A stretch of 64,000 nucleotides of DNA from an uncultured Clostridia bacterium (GTDB taxonomy: Bacteria; Bacillota; Clostridia; Christensenellales; UBA3700). The notes beneath the pieces are model-generated. The model had not been told where the DNA came from, did no database searches, and saw nothing but the letters and a program-made list of their open reading frames with translations. The position numbers and the translations under genes were made by a program. Where the stretch lies: positions 67,743-131,742 of the forward strand of contig CANSGN010000004.1 in assembly GCA_947646415.1 (NCBI GenBank), read 5' to 3'. Position 1 is the stretch's first letter, and the number at the start of each line of letters is the position of its first letter. Positions 52,232 through 61,215 of the stretch are shown in pieces.

Positions 52232-53857
52232 TTATTCCACACTTATCATATAGAAATAGTGATTTTGTCCGCCCTCATAAACTTCGACATCACATTCGTC
52301 ATATTTATCGGCTAAAACATCTCGCAAGTTGTTTGCTTGTTCCTCAGTAGTACCCTCGCCATAATATAATGTAATGACAGATTTGTCCTCGTCAACTAAA
52401 TTGTCAACTACATCCAAAGTAACATCGGCAACTTCCGCACCTTTAGAAACAATTTTTTTACCTGTAATGCCTATTATGTCACCCTCTTGCAACTCAAAAC
52501 CATCAAGATTAGTATTTCTTACCGCATAAGTAACTTCGCCGTAAGATACTTCGCCAAACGCCTCTTGCATCGCCTCTACATTGCTGTCAATATCGTGATT
52601 AATATCAAAAGCAACCGCACAAGCTATACCCTCTGGTACATTTACAGTTTTTACTACTCTAACATTTTTACTTGATAATTCCACAGCCTGTTCAGCGGCT
52701 AAGATAATGTTCTTGTTGTTAGGCAATACAATAATATTATCACTGTTAACTTTTTCAATTACATTTAAAATATCGTTAACACTTGGATTCATTGTTTGTC
52801 CGCCTTGAATAACAGTATCTACCCCAAGCTCTTTGAAAATAGATGCAAGACCGCCACCCGAACAAATAGAAACCATAGCAAGCGGTTTTTTATTAGCCTC
52901 GTGCTTTTTAATCAAAGCACGGTTTTGCTCAAGCATATTTTCAATTTTTATCCTGTCAATTTCTCCAAGACTCAAGGCATATTGTAAAGCTTTGTTAGGT
53001 TGGTTTGTATGAACATGTACTTTAACCATTGATAAATCGCCGATTGCAATTACACTGTCGCCTATTGCCATCAATTTATCTTTCAGCTTTTCAATATCTT
53101 CCTCTGTAGTCTTATTTTTTAAGTTGATTATAAAGTATTCGGTACAATATGCGAACTTAATATTCTCTAAATCGTGGATATCTCCGTTGAAATTATCCAT
53201 TGCATCTTCCACATCGTCATTATCATGAGCAATACGCTCCATTGGAACGCCTTTTAGAACATTGTTGAAACCTTGGAATACAAAAATTAAACCTTTACCA
53301 CCTGCATCTACAACGCCTGCTTTCTTTAATACAGGTAGCATATCAGGTGTTTTGCTCAAAATCTCTTCGCCTTTTTCTATCAAAGCATCAAAAAATGCAA
53401 TAAATCCTGAATTTTTGTTTGCAAGAGAAGAAGATTTTTCAGCCATATAACGGATAACTGTTAAAATTGTACCCTCTTTAGGTTTAGAAACCGCACTATA
53501 AGCAACATCCGTAGCATTTTGCAACGCTTTTGCAAATGCTTTGGTATTGATTTGCTTTGCTTCTGCAAGTGATTTTGCAATACCTTTTACTATTTGTGAT
53601 AAAATTACTCCCGAATTTCCTCTTGCGCCTTTTAATGCACCTTTTGAAAAATCGTTTAATAAATCTTCAAAATTATCGTAATCTTTGCCGTCAACTTCAC
53701 TAACAGCGCTCGTTAAAGTTTTGGACATATTAGTTCCGGTATCGCCGTCAGGCACCGGGAAAACGTTTAAGGAGTCAACATAATCTTTGTTTATCTCAAG
53801 TAATGTTGCACCACCGATTACCATCTCCTTAAATTTTGATATATCTAAAATTTTCAT
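52232..53857 (-). CDS. fakA: Fatty acid kinase FakA (YloV; DhaL-like)
   Basis: 541 residues. N-terminal DhaL kinase domain with the nucleotide-binding NVFPVPDGDTGTNMSKTL near residues 30-47 and GARGNSGVILSQI near 78-90; the middle and C-terminal parts match the YloV family (VHVHTNQPNKALQYAL near 280, GEGTTEEQANNLRD near the end). With a FakB carrier it phosphorylates fatty acids for phospholipid synthesis. It follows asp23 (yloU) by 15 bases, the usual pair. The FakB partner is not in this window. Confidence 0.93.
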   Translation of the reverse strand: MKILDISKFKEMVIGGATLLEINKDYVDSLNVFPVPDGDTGTNMSKTLTSAVSEVDGKDYDNFEDLLNDFSKGALKGARGNSGVILSQIVKGIAKSLAEAKQINTKAFAKALQNATDVAYSAVSKPKEGTILTVIRYMAEKSSSLANKNSGFIAFFDALIEKGEEILSKTPDMLPVLKKAGVVDAGGKGLIFVFQGFNNVLKGVPMERIAHDNDDVEDAMDNFNGDIHDLENIKFAYCTEYFIINLKNKTTEEDIEKLKDKLMAIGDSVIAIGDLSMVKVHVHTNQPNKALQYALSLGEIDRIKIENMLEQNRALIKKHEANKKPLAMVSICSGGGLASIFKELGVDTVIQGGQTMNPSVNDILNVIEKVNSDNIIVLPNNKNIILAAEQAVELSSKNVRVVKTVNVPEGIACAVAFDINHDIDSNVEAMQEAFGEVSYGEVTYAVRNTNLDGFELQEGDIIGITGKKIVSKGAEVADVTLDVVDNLVDEDKSVITLYYGEGTTEEQANNLRDVLADKYDECDVEVYEGGQNHYFYMISVE

Positions 53858-53872
53858 TCAATAAACTCCTAT

Positions 53873-54223
53873 TTAAACTCTGACGCCAACAACGTAGACC
53901 AAAATATCGTCCACACGCATTCCGGTAAACATTTCTACATTGTATTTAACCGCACTTTTTATAGAGTCGCAAACAGCATCAGTATTTATACCGTCCTTTA
54001 AAACAGCATAAATTTCAATATTGATTTTATTTTTAATAGTAACGACTTTTACACCCTTTGCAAAAGACTTTTTGCCGAAAAATTCAGCTATACTATCAGT
54101 TAATTTTCTGGAAACTAGAGAAACAACGCCATAGCAATCATTAGCAACATGGTTTGTAACCATTGCTATCGTATTATCAGTAATACTCAATTTGCCGAAC
54201 TTATTAATCGTCTTAACTGACAT
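53873..54223 (-). CDS. Asp23/Gls24 family protein (YloU)
   Basis: 116 residues of the alkaline-shock protein 23 family: LSITDNTIAMVTNHVANDCYGVVSLVSRK (split) near the N-terminus, IEIYAVLKDGINTDAVCDSIK in the middle. Membrane-associated envelope-stress protein in Staphylococcus; the yloU-yloV link is widespread. GGTG ribosome site. The 480-base region from 54224 to 54703 upstream is very AT-rich and holds the rpmB promoter; I find no gene in it. Confidence 0.9.
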   Translation of the reverse strand: MSVKTINKFGKLSITDNTIAMVTNHVANDCYGVVSLVSRKLTDSIAEFFGKKSFAKGVKVVTIKNKINIEIYAVLKDGINTDAVCDSIKSAVKYNVEMFTGMRVDDILVYVVGVRV

Positions 54224-54641
54224 ATTTCACCCATTCCTTATTTATTATATAATACACGAATTAAAAAAAATAATCAAGCATTTTCCAATATTTTTTACAA
54301 TAATAGACTTATTAAAGTAAAAATAAAATAGTAAATTAAGATATATGTAAAGTTTAAATAAATTAAAAATAAATTTTACACGATTTGAAACTGCAATCGC
54401 AATTTTCTGTCATAATGTATATAAAATTATATTGTTAAAAATTAGATTATTTAACTATTATTTACATTTTTTACATTATTAAGCCATTTTTTGTCACAAA
54501 ATTAATGTAATTACTATATGAATTGAATAATTTTTATACAGCTTTAATATAATTTATGAGATAAATTTATTCCACAAATTTACTTATCTGCAATGATTTT
54601 ATAAAAAATTATAAATTTATTAAAAAAATACATTAATTTCC

Positions 54642-54670
54642 TTGCATAATTTATCAATAAGTGCTAAAAT
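54642..54670 (+). promoter_or_regulatory. Promoter of rpmB
   Basis: Plus strand: TTGCAT (54642-54647), 17 bases, TAAAAT (54665-54670), about 27 bases before the ATG. Confidence 0.65.
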
Positions 54671-54703
54671 ACTAAAGTAATATGCGGATAGGAGGTGCGT
54701 TCT

Positions 54704-54898
54704 ATGTCAAGAGTATGCAGTATTTGCAATAAATCAAAGATGAGTGGTAACACTGTTTCTCACTCAAATCGTAAGGCTAGAAAGTCTTGGAATGCTAATG
54801 TTCAAAAAGTAAAACTAGTTGATGATAATGGCCGTGAAACAACAGAGTATGTTTGCACAAGATGCCTTCGCACAATGAAAAAGAGCGAAAATAACTAA
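54704..54898 (+). CDS. rpmB: 50S ribosomal protein L28, zinc-binding type
   Basis: 64 residues from ATG 54704 with AGGAGG 8 bases upstream (an in-frame ATG at 54695 precedes the Shine-Dalgarno region and is rejected). Family text: SRVCSICNKSKMSGNTVSHSN, RKARKSWNANVQ and VCTRCLRTMKK. Two CxxC pairs (CSIC, CTRC) make it the zinc-containing C+ form rather than the zinc-free paralogue used in zinc shortage. Single gene, divergent from asp23. Confidence 0.96.
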   Translation: MSRVCSICNKSKMSGNTVSHSNRKARKSWNANVQKVKLVDDNGRETTEYVCTRCLRTMKKSENN

Positions 54899-54917
54899 TT
54901 TATCATAATTAAACATT

Positions 54918-54946
54918 AAAAGCAGGAAGTATTTCCTGCTTTTTTG
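54918..54946 (+). terminator. Terminator after rpmB
   Basis: 10-bp stem AAAGCAGGAA/TTCCTGCTTT with a 5-base loop and T-run. Confidence 0.9.
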
Positions 54947-55116
54947 TTTATATTAAACCAAATATAATATTTTAAACTATAATAATTTAGCATTTATTAT
55001 ATCATTTAATGATTTGAATATCTTTTTTTACTAGATATCTGTTTGTTATACAAATTAATATAAATTATAAAAAATAAAACGGACATAATATATCCATTTT
55101 ATTTTAAGTAAAATTT

Positions 55117-55209
55117 TCAGTTTTTCTTTTCATTTTGAGTGTTTTTTGTACAAATTTTTCTAAGAAAAAATTTAATTATCTTTGGTGGGTCAACACAATA
55201 AATACGCAT
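55117..55209 (-). CDS. spoVM: SpoVM-like spore coat anchor peptide
   Basis: 30 codons, ATG at 55207-55209 with GGAGG 4 bases before it, stop TGA at 55117-55119. The peptide begins MRIYCVDPPKIIKFFLRK. It matches Bacillus SpoVM (MKFYTIKLPKFLGGIVRA) in M1, Y4, P9, K10 and R17 and in the hydrophobic spacing; P9 is the residue that kinks the amphipathic helix for curvature sensing. It lies 15 bases after thiN and before rpmB, the same position as in Bacillus (thiN-spoVM-rpmB). SpoVM recruits the SpoIVA coat basement layer to the forespore membrane, so this implies sporulation. C-terminal 12 residues (CTKNTQNEKKN) are longer than usual. Confidence 0.8.
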   Translation of the reverse strand: MRIYCVDPPKIIKFFLRKICTKNTQNEKKN

Positions 55210-55224
55210 AAGCCCTCCGTTTTT

Positions 55225-55845
55225 TTATTTATTTACTATAACCATTACCATACCAAAATCCACATTAAGTTGAATTTGTTTTTTTACTGCCACATTGGAA
55301 ATTGTTCGTGAAGAGGTTTTGTATATATCACAATCAAAAAGCTCCCATTTTACCCCTTCTAAGGATATAATATGCACGGTATCTGTAAAAGGTGACAAAC
55401 TTATAACACTATTTTCGACTACTTCAAATTTCAAAACATTTGACGTCATATAAATATCGCAATCGTTGCAATAAGCTACAACATTAGTACCCATTTGCAC
55501 ACATTTTGCCATAATGCCCAAATTTGCAAGAATATGGTCAATTCTTCCGCCTAAAACTCCGTAAAATTGTATATTTTTGATTCCGCTAGCTAAAAGGTAA
55601 TTTACAGCAGCTTCCATATCGCTTTCATCTTTTTCCACGTTAAGCAGAATTTGTTTATCACAACTTATAACTCCTTGAACGCTATCCTTATCCCCGACAA
55701 AAATATCGCAATAGGAAGTTTTATTATATCCACCGTCAACACCGACAATAATATCTGCAATTATTTTGCCTGTATAACTCTCGCCGTTAAGCACAACAGC
55801 CGCAATGGTATTATTGTCCACCTTTAAATTTTTCAATTTACTCAT
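55225..55845 (-). CDS. thiN: Thiamine pyrophosphokinase
   Basis: Converts thiamine and ATP to thiamine diphosphate. 206 residues of the TPK family: GVDGGYNKTSYCDIFVGDKDSV (split) with the Asp ligands near residues 33-55, and VLGGRIDHILANLGI near 93-107 (GGR-DH motif). The C-terminal beta part is intact (VISLSPFTDTVHIISLEGVK split). It follows rpe by 3 bases, as in rsgA-rpe-thiN clusters of Bacillota. Confidence 0.88.
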   Translation of the reverse strand: MSKLKNLKVDNNTIAAVVLNGESYTGKIIADIIVGVDGGYNKTSYCDIFVGDKDSVQGVISCDKQILLNVEKDESDMEAAVNYLLASGIKNIQFYGVLGGRIDHILANLGIMAKCVQMGTNVVAYCNDCDIYMTSNVLKFEVVENSVISLSPFTDTVHIISLEGVKWELFDCDIYKTSSRTISNVAVKKQIQLNVDFGMVMVIVNK

Positions 55846-55848
55846 ATA

Positions 55849-56505
55849 TTAAATTTTACCTTTTATTTTAGCAATTTCGCCAGCAGGGTCATTGCTTTTA
55901 AAAACCGCACTGCCTGCAACCAAAATATTTACGCCACTGTTTCTTACATTCTCGGCATTAGCACTACTTACTCCACCGTCTATTTCAATATCTATACTTA
56001 TATTGTTTTTGTTTATGTAATCTTTTAACTCTTTTGCCTTATCCAATACACTTTCAATAAATCTTTGCCCACCAAACCCAGGGAACACACTCATCAAAAG
56101 CACCATATCAATATCGTTAATATACGGATACACCAAATCAAGCGGTTTATCGGGATTTAAAACTAATCCACATTTTGCGCCTTTTGATTTGATTATATCT
56201 ATACCTTTTGCAATGTCTTTGGATGCTTCGGGATGAAATGTCACAATGTCTGCACCGCTATCTACAAAACTGCCGACATATTTTTCCGGCTCGGTTATCA
56301 TAAGGTGCACATCCAGCGGAACAGTACTATATTTTTTTATTGCAGCAACCATTGGCATACCAAATGTAATGTTAGGAACATATACACCGTCCATAACATC
56401 CACATGTATCAAGTCTGCACCCCAACTGCACGCATCTTTTACACTTTTTCCCATATTAGCAAAATCGCCTGATAAAATTGATGGCGATACTTTATATTCA
56501 GTCAT
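55849..56505 (-). CDS. rpe: Ribulose-phosphate 3-epimerase
   Basis: Interconverts ribulose 5-phosphate and xylulose 5-phosphate in the pentose phosphate pathway. 218 residues, TIM barrel: SPSILSGDFANMG near 7, HVDVMDGVYVPNITFGMP (18 residues) near 34 with metal His/Asp, DVHLMITEPEKY near 65, MSVFPGFGGQRFIES near 138 and DGGVSSANA near 175 (catalytic Asp). Overlaps rsgA by 8 bases, so it is coupled. Confidence 0.95.
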   Translation of the reverse strand: MTEYKVSPSILSGDFANMGKSVKDACSWGADLIHVDVMDGVYVPNITFGMPMVAAIKKYSTVPLDVHLMITEPEKYVGSFVDSGADIVTFHPEASKDIAKGIDIIKSKGAKCGLVLNPDKPLDLVYPYINDIDMVLLMSVFPGFGGQRFIESVLDKAKELKDYINKNNISIDIEIDGGVSSANAENVRNSGVNILVAGSAVFKSNDPAGEIAKIKGKI

Positions 56506-57385
56506 ACCTTTTTCTCCATTTTTCCATTAAGTCATTGTATAATGCAACATATCTATCATACCTATCTTTACTAAGCATACCTTGTTCCACAGCACATTTA
56601 ACGGCACAACCGGGCTCTACCAAATGATTACAACCGTTAAATTTACAGTTACAAGCGAACTCGTCAAAATCGGTAAAATAGGTTGATAGCTCGTCTGGAT
56701 TCATATTTTCTAGCTCTAAAACCGAAAACCCGCAAGTATCTGCAAGGCGTATTCCTTGACCTATATCGAATATTTCCACATTTCGAGTCGTATGTCTGCC
56801 ACGCTCAATCTTTCGTGAAAGCTCGCCTGTTTCCAACATTTGTCTGCCGACTATGCAGTTTATTATTGACGATTTGCCCGTTGCCGATTGACCTGCCATA
56901 CTTACATAATTATTTGACATCAAACCAATAAGTTTATCTATGCCTTCGCCCGTTAAGCTGCAAACATAACATATATCACATAAATTGTCATAAGATACTT
57001 CCACATTGCGCTTAAAAGCTTCATCCATCAAGTCAATTTTATTCACACACAAAATAGGCGTTATGTTTTGTTTTATACAATTTATCAACAACTTATCTAC
57101 AAGATAAAAATCAGGACGAGGACTTGGAGCAATGCAAATGACTATCATATCAATGTTTGTAATGTAAGGTCTGGTAATTTTATTTTTTCTGGGCAAAATC
57201 TTTTCGATAGCGCCTTTACCCTTGCCAAAATCAACAAACTCTACATAATCTCCTATAAAAATGTCTCCGTCAAGCCTTAGCTTGCCACGACCGTTACACA
57301 AAATGACTTCGCCATCCGCAAGCACATTATAACAACCGCCGACACCTTTTATAACTTGTCCTTTACGCAAATTTTTATCTTTCAT
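56498..57385 (-). CDS. rsgA: Ribosome small-subunit GTPase RsgA
   Basis: Circularly permuted GTPase that checks late 30S maturation and helps RbfA leave. 295 residues: N-terminal OB domain, G4 NKIDLM near 118, P-loop AGQSATGKSSIIN near 166 (Ala in place of the usual second Ser-Gly), G3 DTCGF near 218, and a C-terminal zinc finger CKFNGCNHLVEPGC (C-x4-C-x-H-x5-C). Usual neighbour PrkC/PrpC is absent upstream. RbfA and RimP, its partners in assembly, are also in this window. Confidence 0.95.
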   Translation of the reverse strand: MKDKNLRKGQVIKGVGGCYNVLADGEVILCNGRGKLRLDGDIFIGDYVEFVDFGKGKGAIEKILPRKNKITRPYITNIDMIVICIAPSPRPDFYLVDKLLINCIKQNITPILCVNKIDLMDEAFKRNVEVSYDNLCDICYVCSLTGEGIDKLIGLMSNNYVSMAGQSATGKSSIINCIVGRQMLETGELSRKIERGRHTTRNVEIFDIGQGIRLADTCGFSVLELENMNPDELSTYFTDFDEFACNCKFNGCNHLVEPGCAVKCAVEQGMLSKDRYDRYVALYNDLMEKWRKRYD

Positions 57386-57452
57386 TTTACTCCGTTTTAT
57401 TAATTTTAAGTATACTATATTTAATAGTGGTTTTATTTTTTTTAATTAACTT

Positions 57453-58487
57453 TTATTCGCTTTTCAAAATTTTCCTACGTAGCTGTCCGCAAGCCCCCTC
57501 GATATCGCTACCCATGGTACGCCTTATCGTTGCGGATATTCCGTTTTTCTCAAGCACTTTCAAAAAAGCTTGTACAGGCTCTTTTCCACTTGATTGCAAG
57601 CCTTTTTCTTTTACATAATTAAGATTAATCAAATTTACATGGCAGGGCAAACCTTTTAAAAGCAAAGACAATTCTTTCGCACTTTCCACGCTGTCATTTA
57701 CGCCTTTTATCATTGAATATTCAAAAATAATGCGTCTGCCTGTTTTTTCAAAATAATATTTGATAGCTTTTAAAATTTCGCCTATATTATAAGCTTTGTT
57801 AATTGGCATAATTTGACCACGAATATTATCATTTGGCGCATGCAATGAAATTGTCAGAGTAACACCACCCAAATCATCCGCCAAATTATAAATTTTGTCG
57901 CAAAGCCCGCAAGTACTCAAAGAAATGTTGCGTTTACTTATATTAATGCCGTTTGCATCGCTAATCATATTGATAAATTTTAATACATTATCGTAATTGT
58001 CAAGAGGCTCGCCGCTACCCATAAGCACAATATTTGTGATTTGTCTTTCGCCACTGCCCAAATCGTTATTTACGGCAAGCACTTCGCCTACCATTTCGCC
58101 CGCAGTCAAATTACGTACAAGTCCATCCAATCCCGATGCACAAAAAGCACAATTCATACGGCAACCTACTTGAGTACTAATACAAATCGTATTTCCGTAC
58201 TTGTACGACATCAATACGCCCTCTATTATATTGCCGTCTTGCAAGGCAAAAATGTACTTTCGCGTGCCATCCTTTTCCGAAATCAACTTTTTGTAAACGG
58301 AAACTTGATTTTCGTTAAATTCTTCTTTTAACTTTTGCACTAATGTATTAGGCAAATTTGACATTTTTTCAAATTTTACCCCTTTATGCAACCAACCGTA
58401 AATTTGTTTAGCACGAAATTTCGCTTGTCCGATTGTTGCCAAATATTCTATCCAATCATTCAAATCAAAATCCAACGCGTTTAACAT
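57453..58487 (-). CDS. rlmN: Radical SAM rRNA/tRNA methyltransferase RlmN
   Basis: Methylates C2 of A2503 in 23S rRNA and A37 in some tRNAs. 344 residues. Radical SAM CxxxCxxC in VGCRMNCAFCASG near 108-120, SAM-binding GSGEPLDN near 160, and the methyl-carrying Cys in DIEGACGQLRRK near 335 with RRTMGSD before it. Overlaps rsmB by 7 bases. In many Bacillota prpC-prkC follow; here the next gene is rsgA after 67 bases. Confidence 0.95.
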   Translation of the reverse strand: MLNALDFDLNDWIEYLATIGQAKFRAKQIYGWLHKGVKFEKMSNLPNTLVQKLKEEFNENQVSVYKKLISEKDGTRKYIFALQDGNIIEGVLMSYKYGNTICISTQVGCRMNCAFCASGLDGLVRNLTAGEMVGEVLAVNNDLGSGERQITNIVLMGSGEPLDNYDNVLKFINMISDANGINISKRNISLSTCGLCDKIYNLADDLGGVTLTISLHAPNDNIRGQIMPINKAYNIGEILKAIKYYFEKTGRRIIFEYSMIKGVNDSVESAKELSLLLKGLPCHVNLINLNYVKEKGLQSSGKEPVQAFLKVLEKNGISATIRRTMGSDIEGACGQLRRKILKSE

Positions 58488-59746
58488 TTTACCAACCTCG
58501 CAATAAAAAATCCGTCCAAACCGTCACTGCTAGGCAAAAGTTGTATGTATCCGTCATTTTTAAAAGGTATAGGCATAACCTCTAATTTGACATCATTTCT
58601 TTCCTTTAAAATCCTGCCGACAATATTATAATTTTCCTCCCTAAGAATAGTACAAGTAGAATAAATTATGTGTCCGCCGACTTTAGTATAGTTTATCGCA
58701 TTATTCAACAGTTTGTATTGTATTTCACTTAATGCCAAAATATCGTCATAACTCTTGTTCAAATAAATATCAGGTTTTTTACGTGCAACGCCAAACCCGC
58801 TACAGGGACTATCACACAACACCAAATCAAATTTATTTTTTAATTTATCGTCAAATTTTGTTCCGTCCATTACAACGGCATTTATATTATTTGCACCCAT
58901 ACGTGTGCTGTACTCTTTTATTTTTTCCACACGATTAGGATAAATATCGCATGAAGTAATATTCAAATTATTTGCAAGCTCGCTCAAGTACACCGACTTA
59001 CCACCGGGACTTGCGCACATATCCAATACAGCATCGCCGTTTTGCACATTTGCAGCTTTGCAAACAATCATACTTGACGGAGATTGATATGTAATAAAGC
59101 CATTATCAAATAACTCACGTATATCCTTATTGTTTTTTATAAAATATCCGTTATAATCGCTTGTTGTATAAATTACATTCAATTTTTTTAGTTTTTCTTC
59201 CAATTTATCAACCGTAATCTTTTTTGAATTAACTCTTATATGCTCAAAATCAAATGATTGCGTTTTTAAAATGTCTATTGCAACATCCTTTTTATATTGT
59301 TTAAACAAGCATTTAACATACCATAAAGGCACGCTGTATTCTATCGAAAGAGCTGTTTTTTCGTCCTTTGGCAACACAAACTCCTTATCCACCGCAGCTT
59401 TTAATGTGGCATTTACAAATCCTGCAAGCTTAGGCTTTTTTGCATAATTTGTAAGATTAACCATTTCATTTACAACGGCAAATGCAGGCACACTGTCGAT
59501 AAACTTTAACAAATACAATCCCAACTTTAAAATAACAAGTATTTTTCCACTAGGCTTATTTTGGCAAAGCTCGCCGAGATAATACTTCAATGTTATATTT
59601 TTTTCCAATGTACCGTAAACAAGTTTTGTAAGCAATGCACGGTTATCCGCCTTGTCCAAAACTTCGGAAAGTAAAATATTACTGTAGGCGTTCTCGCGGA
59701 ACACCTTGTCCAATATATCAAAAGCCAATCTAAAATCTTTGTTCAT
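58481..59746 (-). CDS. rsmB: 16S rRNA cytosine(967)-C5-methyltransferase RsmB (Sun)
   Basis: 421 residues: N-terminal NusB-like domain (residues 1-140, DNRALLTKLVYGTLEKNITLKYYL split), then a Rossmann methyltransferase: DMCASPGGKSVYLSEL near 245 (SAM), CDSPCSGFGVARKKPD near 312 with the release Cys, and YSTCTILREENYNIV near 378 with the catalytic Cys. Standard for the family. Confidence 0.94.
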   Translation of the reverse strand: MNKDFRLAFDILDKVFRENAYSNILLSEVLDKADNRALLTKLVYGTLEKNITLKYYLGELCQNKPSGKILVILKLGLYLLKFIDSVPAFAVVNEMVNLTNYAKKPKLAGFVNATLKAAVDKEFVLPKDEKTALSIEYSVPLWYVKCLFKQYKKDVAIDILKTQSFDFEHIRVNSKKITVDKLEEKLKKLNVIYTTSDYNGYFIKNNKDIRELFDNGFITYQSPSSMIVCKAANVQNGDAVLDMCASPGGKSVYLSELANNLNITSCDIYPNRVEKIKEYSTRMGANNINAVVMDGTKFDDKLKNKFDLVLCDSPCSGFGVARKKPDIYLNKSYDDILALSEIQYKLLNNAINYTKVGGHIIYSTCTILREENYNIVGRILKERNDVKLEVMPIPFKNDGYIQLLPSSDGLDGFFIARLVKC

Positions 59747-59778
59747 TTACTCTCCTAATCACATTTAAAGCTGTACTA

Positions 59779-60702
59779 TTACTCAAACACGCTGTTTTGC
59801 TCAATTTTATGACCTAACAAATAATCTTTTACACTCATTTTTTTTGCATTTGGGGCTTGTATAATATCTATATTTACAAATCCATTGCCGCAAGCGACAA
59901 TCAAATTATTTTTATCGCATTTTACTATTTCGCCGCAGCTACCCGAACAATCGCATTCACAAACGCTGACCTTATGAATTTTAAATATCTTCCCGTCAAG
60001 GCTTGTAAATGCACAAGGCCAAGGATTCATACCTCTTACGAAATTTTTTATCTCCAAAGCGTTTTTACTCCAATCGATTTTGCCGTCTGCCTTGCTCAAC
60101 ATTTTGCAAAAAGTCGCTTGGCTATGGTCTTGCGGAGCGAACTTTGCAGAGCCGCTTTCAATCAAATCAAGTGCTTTAATTATGCTGTCGGCTGCCAACA
60201 AACTAAGCCTGTCAAACAATTCTCCTGCAGTTTCGTCCTCTCCGATTATAGTTTTATCCGCAAACAAAATATCTCCGCTATCCACTTCATAAGCGGTTTG
60301 CATTATTGTAACGCCTGTCTCGCTTTCGCCATTTATCACACACCATTGAATAGGACTACTACCGCGATACTTAGGAAGCAAACTTGCGTGTTCATTAATC
60401 ACGCCATATTTAGGCACTGCAAGCAAATCTCTGCTTAAAATTTGTCCAAAAGCACAAGTAACCATAATATCCGGGTTTAAATTTTTTATATCTTGTAGCC
60501 CCTCACGGCTGATTTTTTCGTATTGCAACACATTAAGCCCCAACTCCAAAGCAGCTTGCTTTACGGGAGACGGGGTTAAAACGCCACGATTCCTCGGTCT
60601 GTCAGGCTGTGTGACAACCGCTATAATCTCGTGTTTTGACTGTGCAATTTTTTTTAAACTTGGCACTGCAAAATCGGGTGTGCCTAAAAAAATCAATCTC
60701 AT
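59779..60702 (-). CDS. fmt: Methionyl-tRNA formyltransferase
   Basis: Formylates initiator Met-tRNA using 10-formyl-THF. 307 residues: RLIFLGTPDFAVPSL near 2, VVTQPDRPRNRG near 30, HASLLPKYRGSSPIQWCVINGE (split) near 108 with the catalytic His and Ser, TGVTIMQTAYEVDSGDIL near 132. The C-terminal OB domain is present. Beside def, the deformylase; this is the usual fmt-def pair, and IF-2 is encoded in the same window. Confidence 0.96.
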   Translation of the reverse strand: MRLIFLGTPDFAVPSLKKIAQSKHEIIAVVTQPDRPRNRGVLTPSPVKQAALELGLNVLQYEKISREGLQDIKNLNPDIMVTCAFGQILSRDLLAVPKYGVINEHASLLPKYRGSSPIQWCVINGESETGVTIMQTAYEVDSGDILFADKTIIGEDETAGELFDRLSLLAADSIIKALDLIESGSAKFAPQDHSQATFCKMLSKADGKIDWSKNALEIKNFVRGMNPWPCAFTSLDGKIFKIHKVSVCECDCSGSCGEIVKCDKNNLIVACGNGFVNIDIIQAPNAKKMSVKDYLLGHKIEQNSVFE

Positions 60703-60740
60703 TAAATAATCCTTATTTATAAAACATTTTTAAATGTTTA

Positions 60741-61205
60741 TTATAATTTTTTTCTGTTTACTTTGCCTTTATATTCCTTATCGTAAAACAATACACCTTG
60801 CAAATGGTCAGTTTCGTGAAAAACTGCACGCGCAGGCAACCCCTCACACTCAAGCAACATTTGTTTGCCATATCTGTCGCAGTATTTTACTTTTACAAAG
60901 TTAGGTCTTGCTACATAGCAATTTTTACCCTCTACGCTAAGGCAACCTTCCACACCTATTTGTTCCCCTGAAGTCTCTAATATTTCAGGGTTAATCAACT
61001 CCACATAAAAATCGCCAACCTCTATTACGACAACTTGTCTTAAAATGCCAACTTGAGGTCCTGCAAGGCCTACTCCGTCAGCTTTATTCATAGTTTCTCT
61101 CATATCGTCAAGTAGTTTGCCTAATTTTTCATCAAACACTTCCACAGGTCTGCATTTTTTTCTTAAAATAGGGTCTCCGTCCTTTACTATATCTCTAATT
61201 GCCAT
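60741..61205 (-). CDS. def: Peptide deformylase
   Basis: Removes the N-formyl group from nascent proteins. 154 residues. The three motifs are clear: GVGLAGPQVG (GxGLAAPQxG), EGCLSVEG near 88 with the metal Cys, and HETDHLQGVLF near 132 with the metal His pair and catalytic Glu. The usual HEIDH has Thr at the third position here. Lies between fmt and priA (10 bases). Confidence 0.96.
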   Translation of the reverse strand: MAIRDIVKDGDPILRKKCRPVEVFDEKLGKLLDDMRETMNKADGVGLAGPQVGILRQVVVIEVGDFYVELINPEILETSGEQIGVEGCLSVEGKNCYVARPNFVKVKYCDRYGKQMLLECEGLPARAVFHETDHLQGVLFYDKEYKGKVNRKKL

Positions 61206-61215
61206 ATTTTCTCCT

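Noticed and set aside
54224-54640. Riboswitch or small RNA upstream of rpmB
   Set aside because: Only AT-rich sequence; no stable GC-containing stem or promoter-terminator pair seen.
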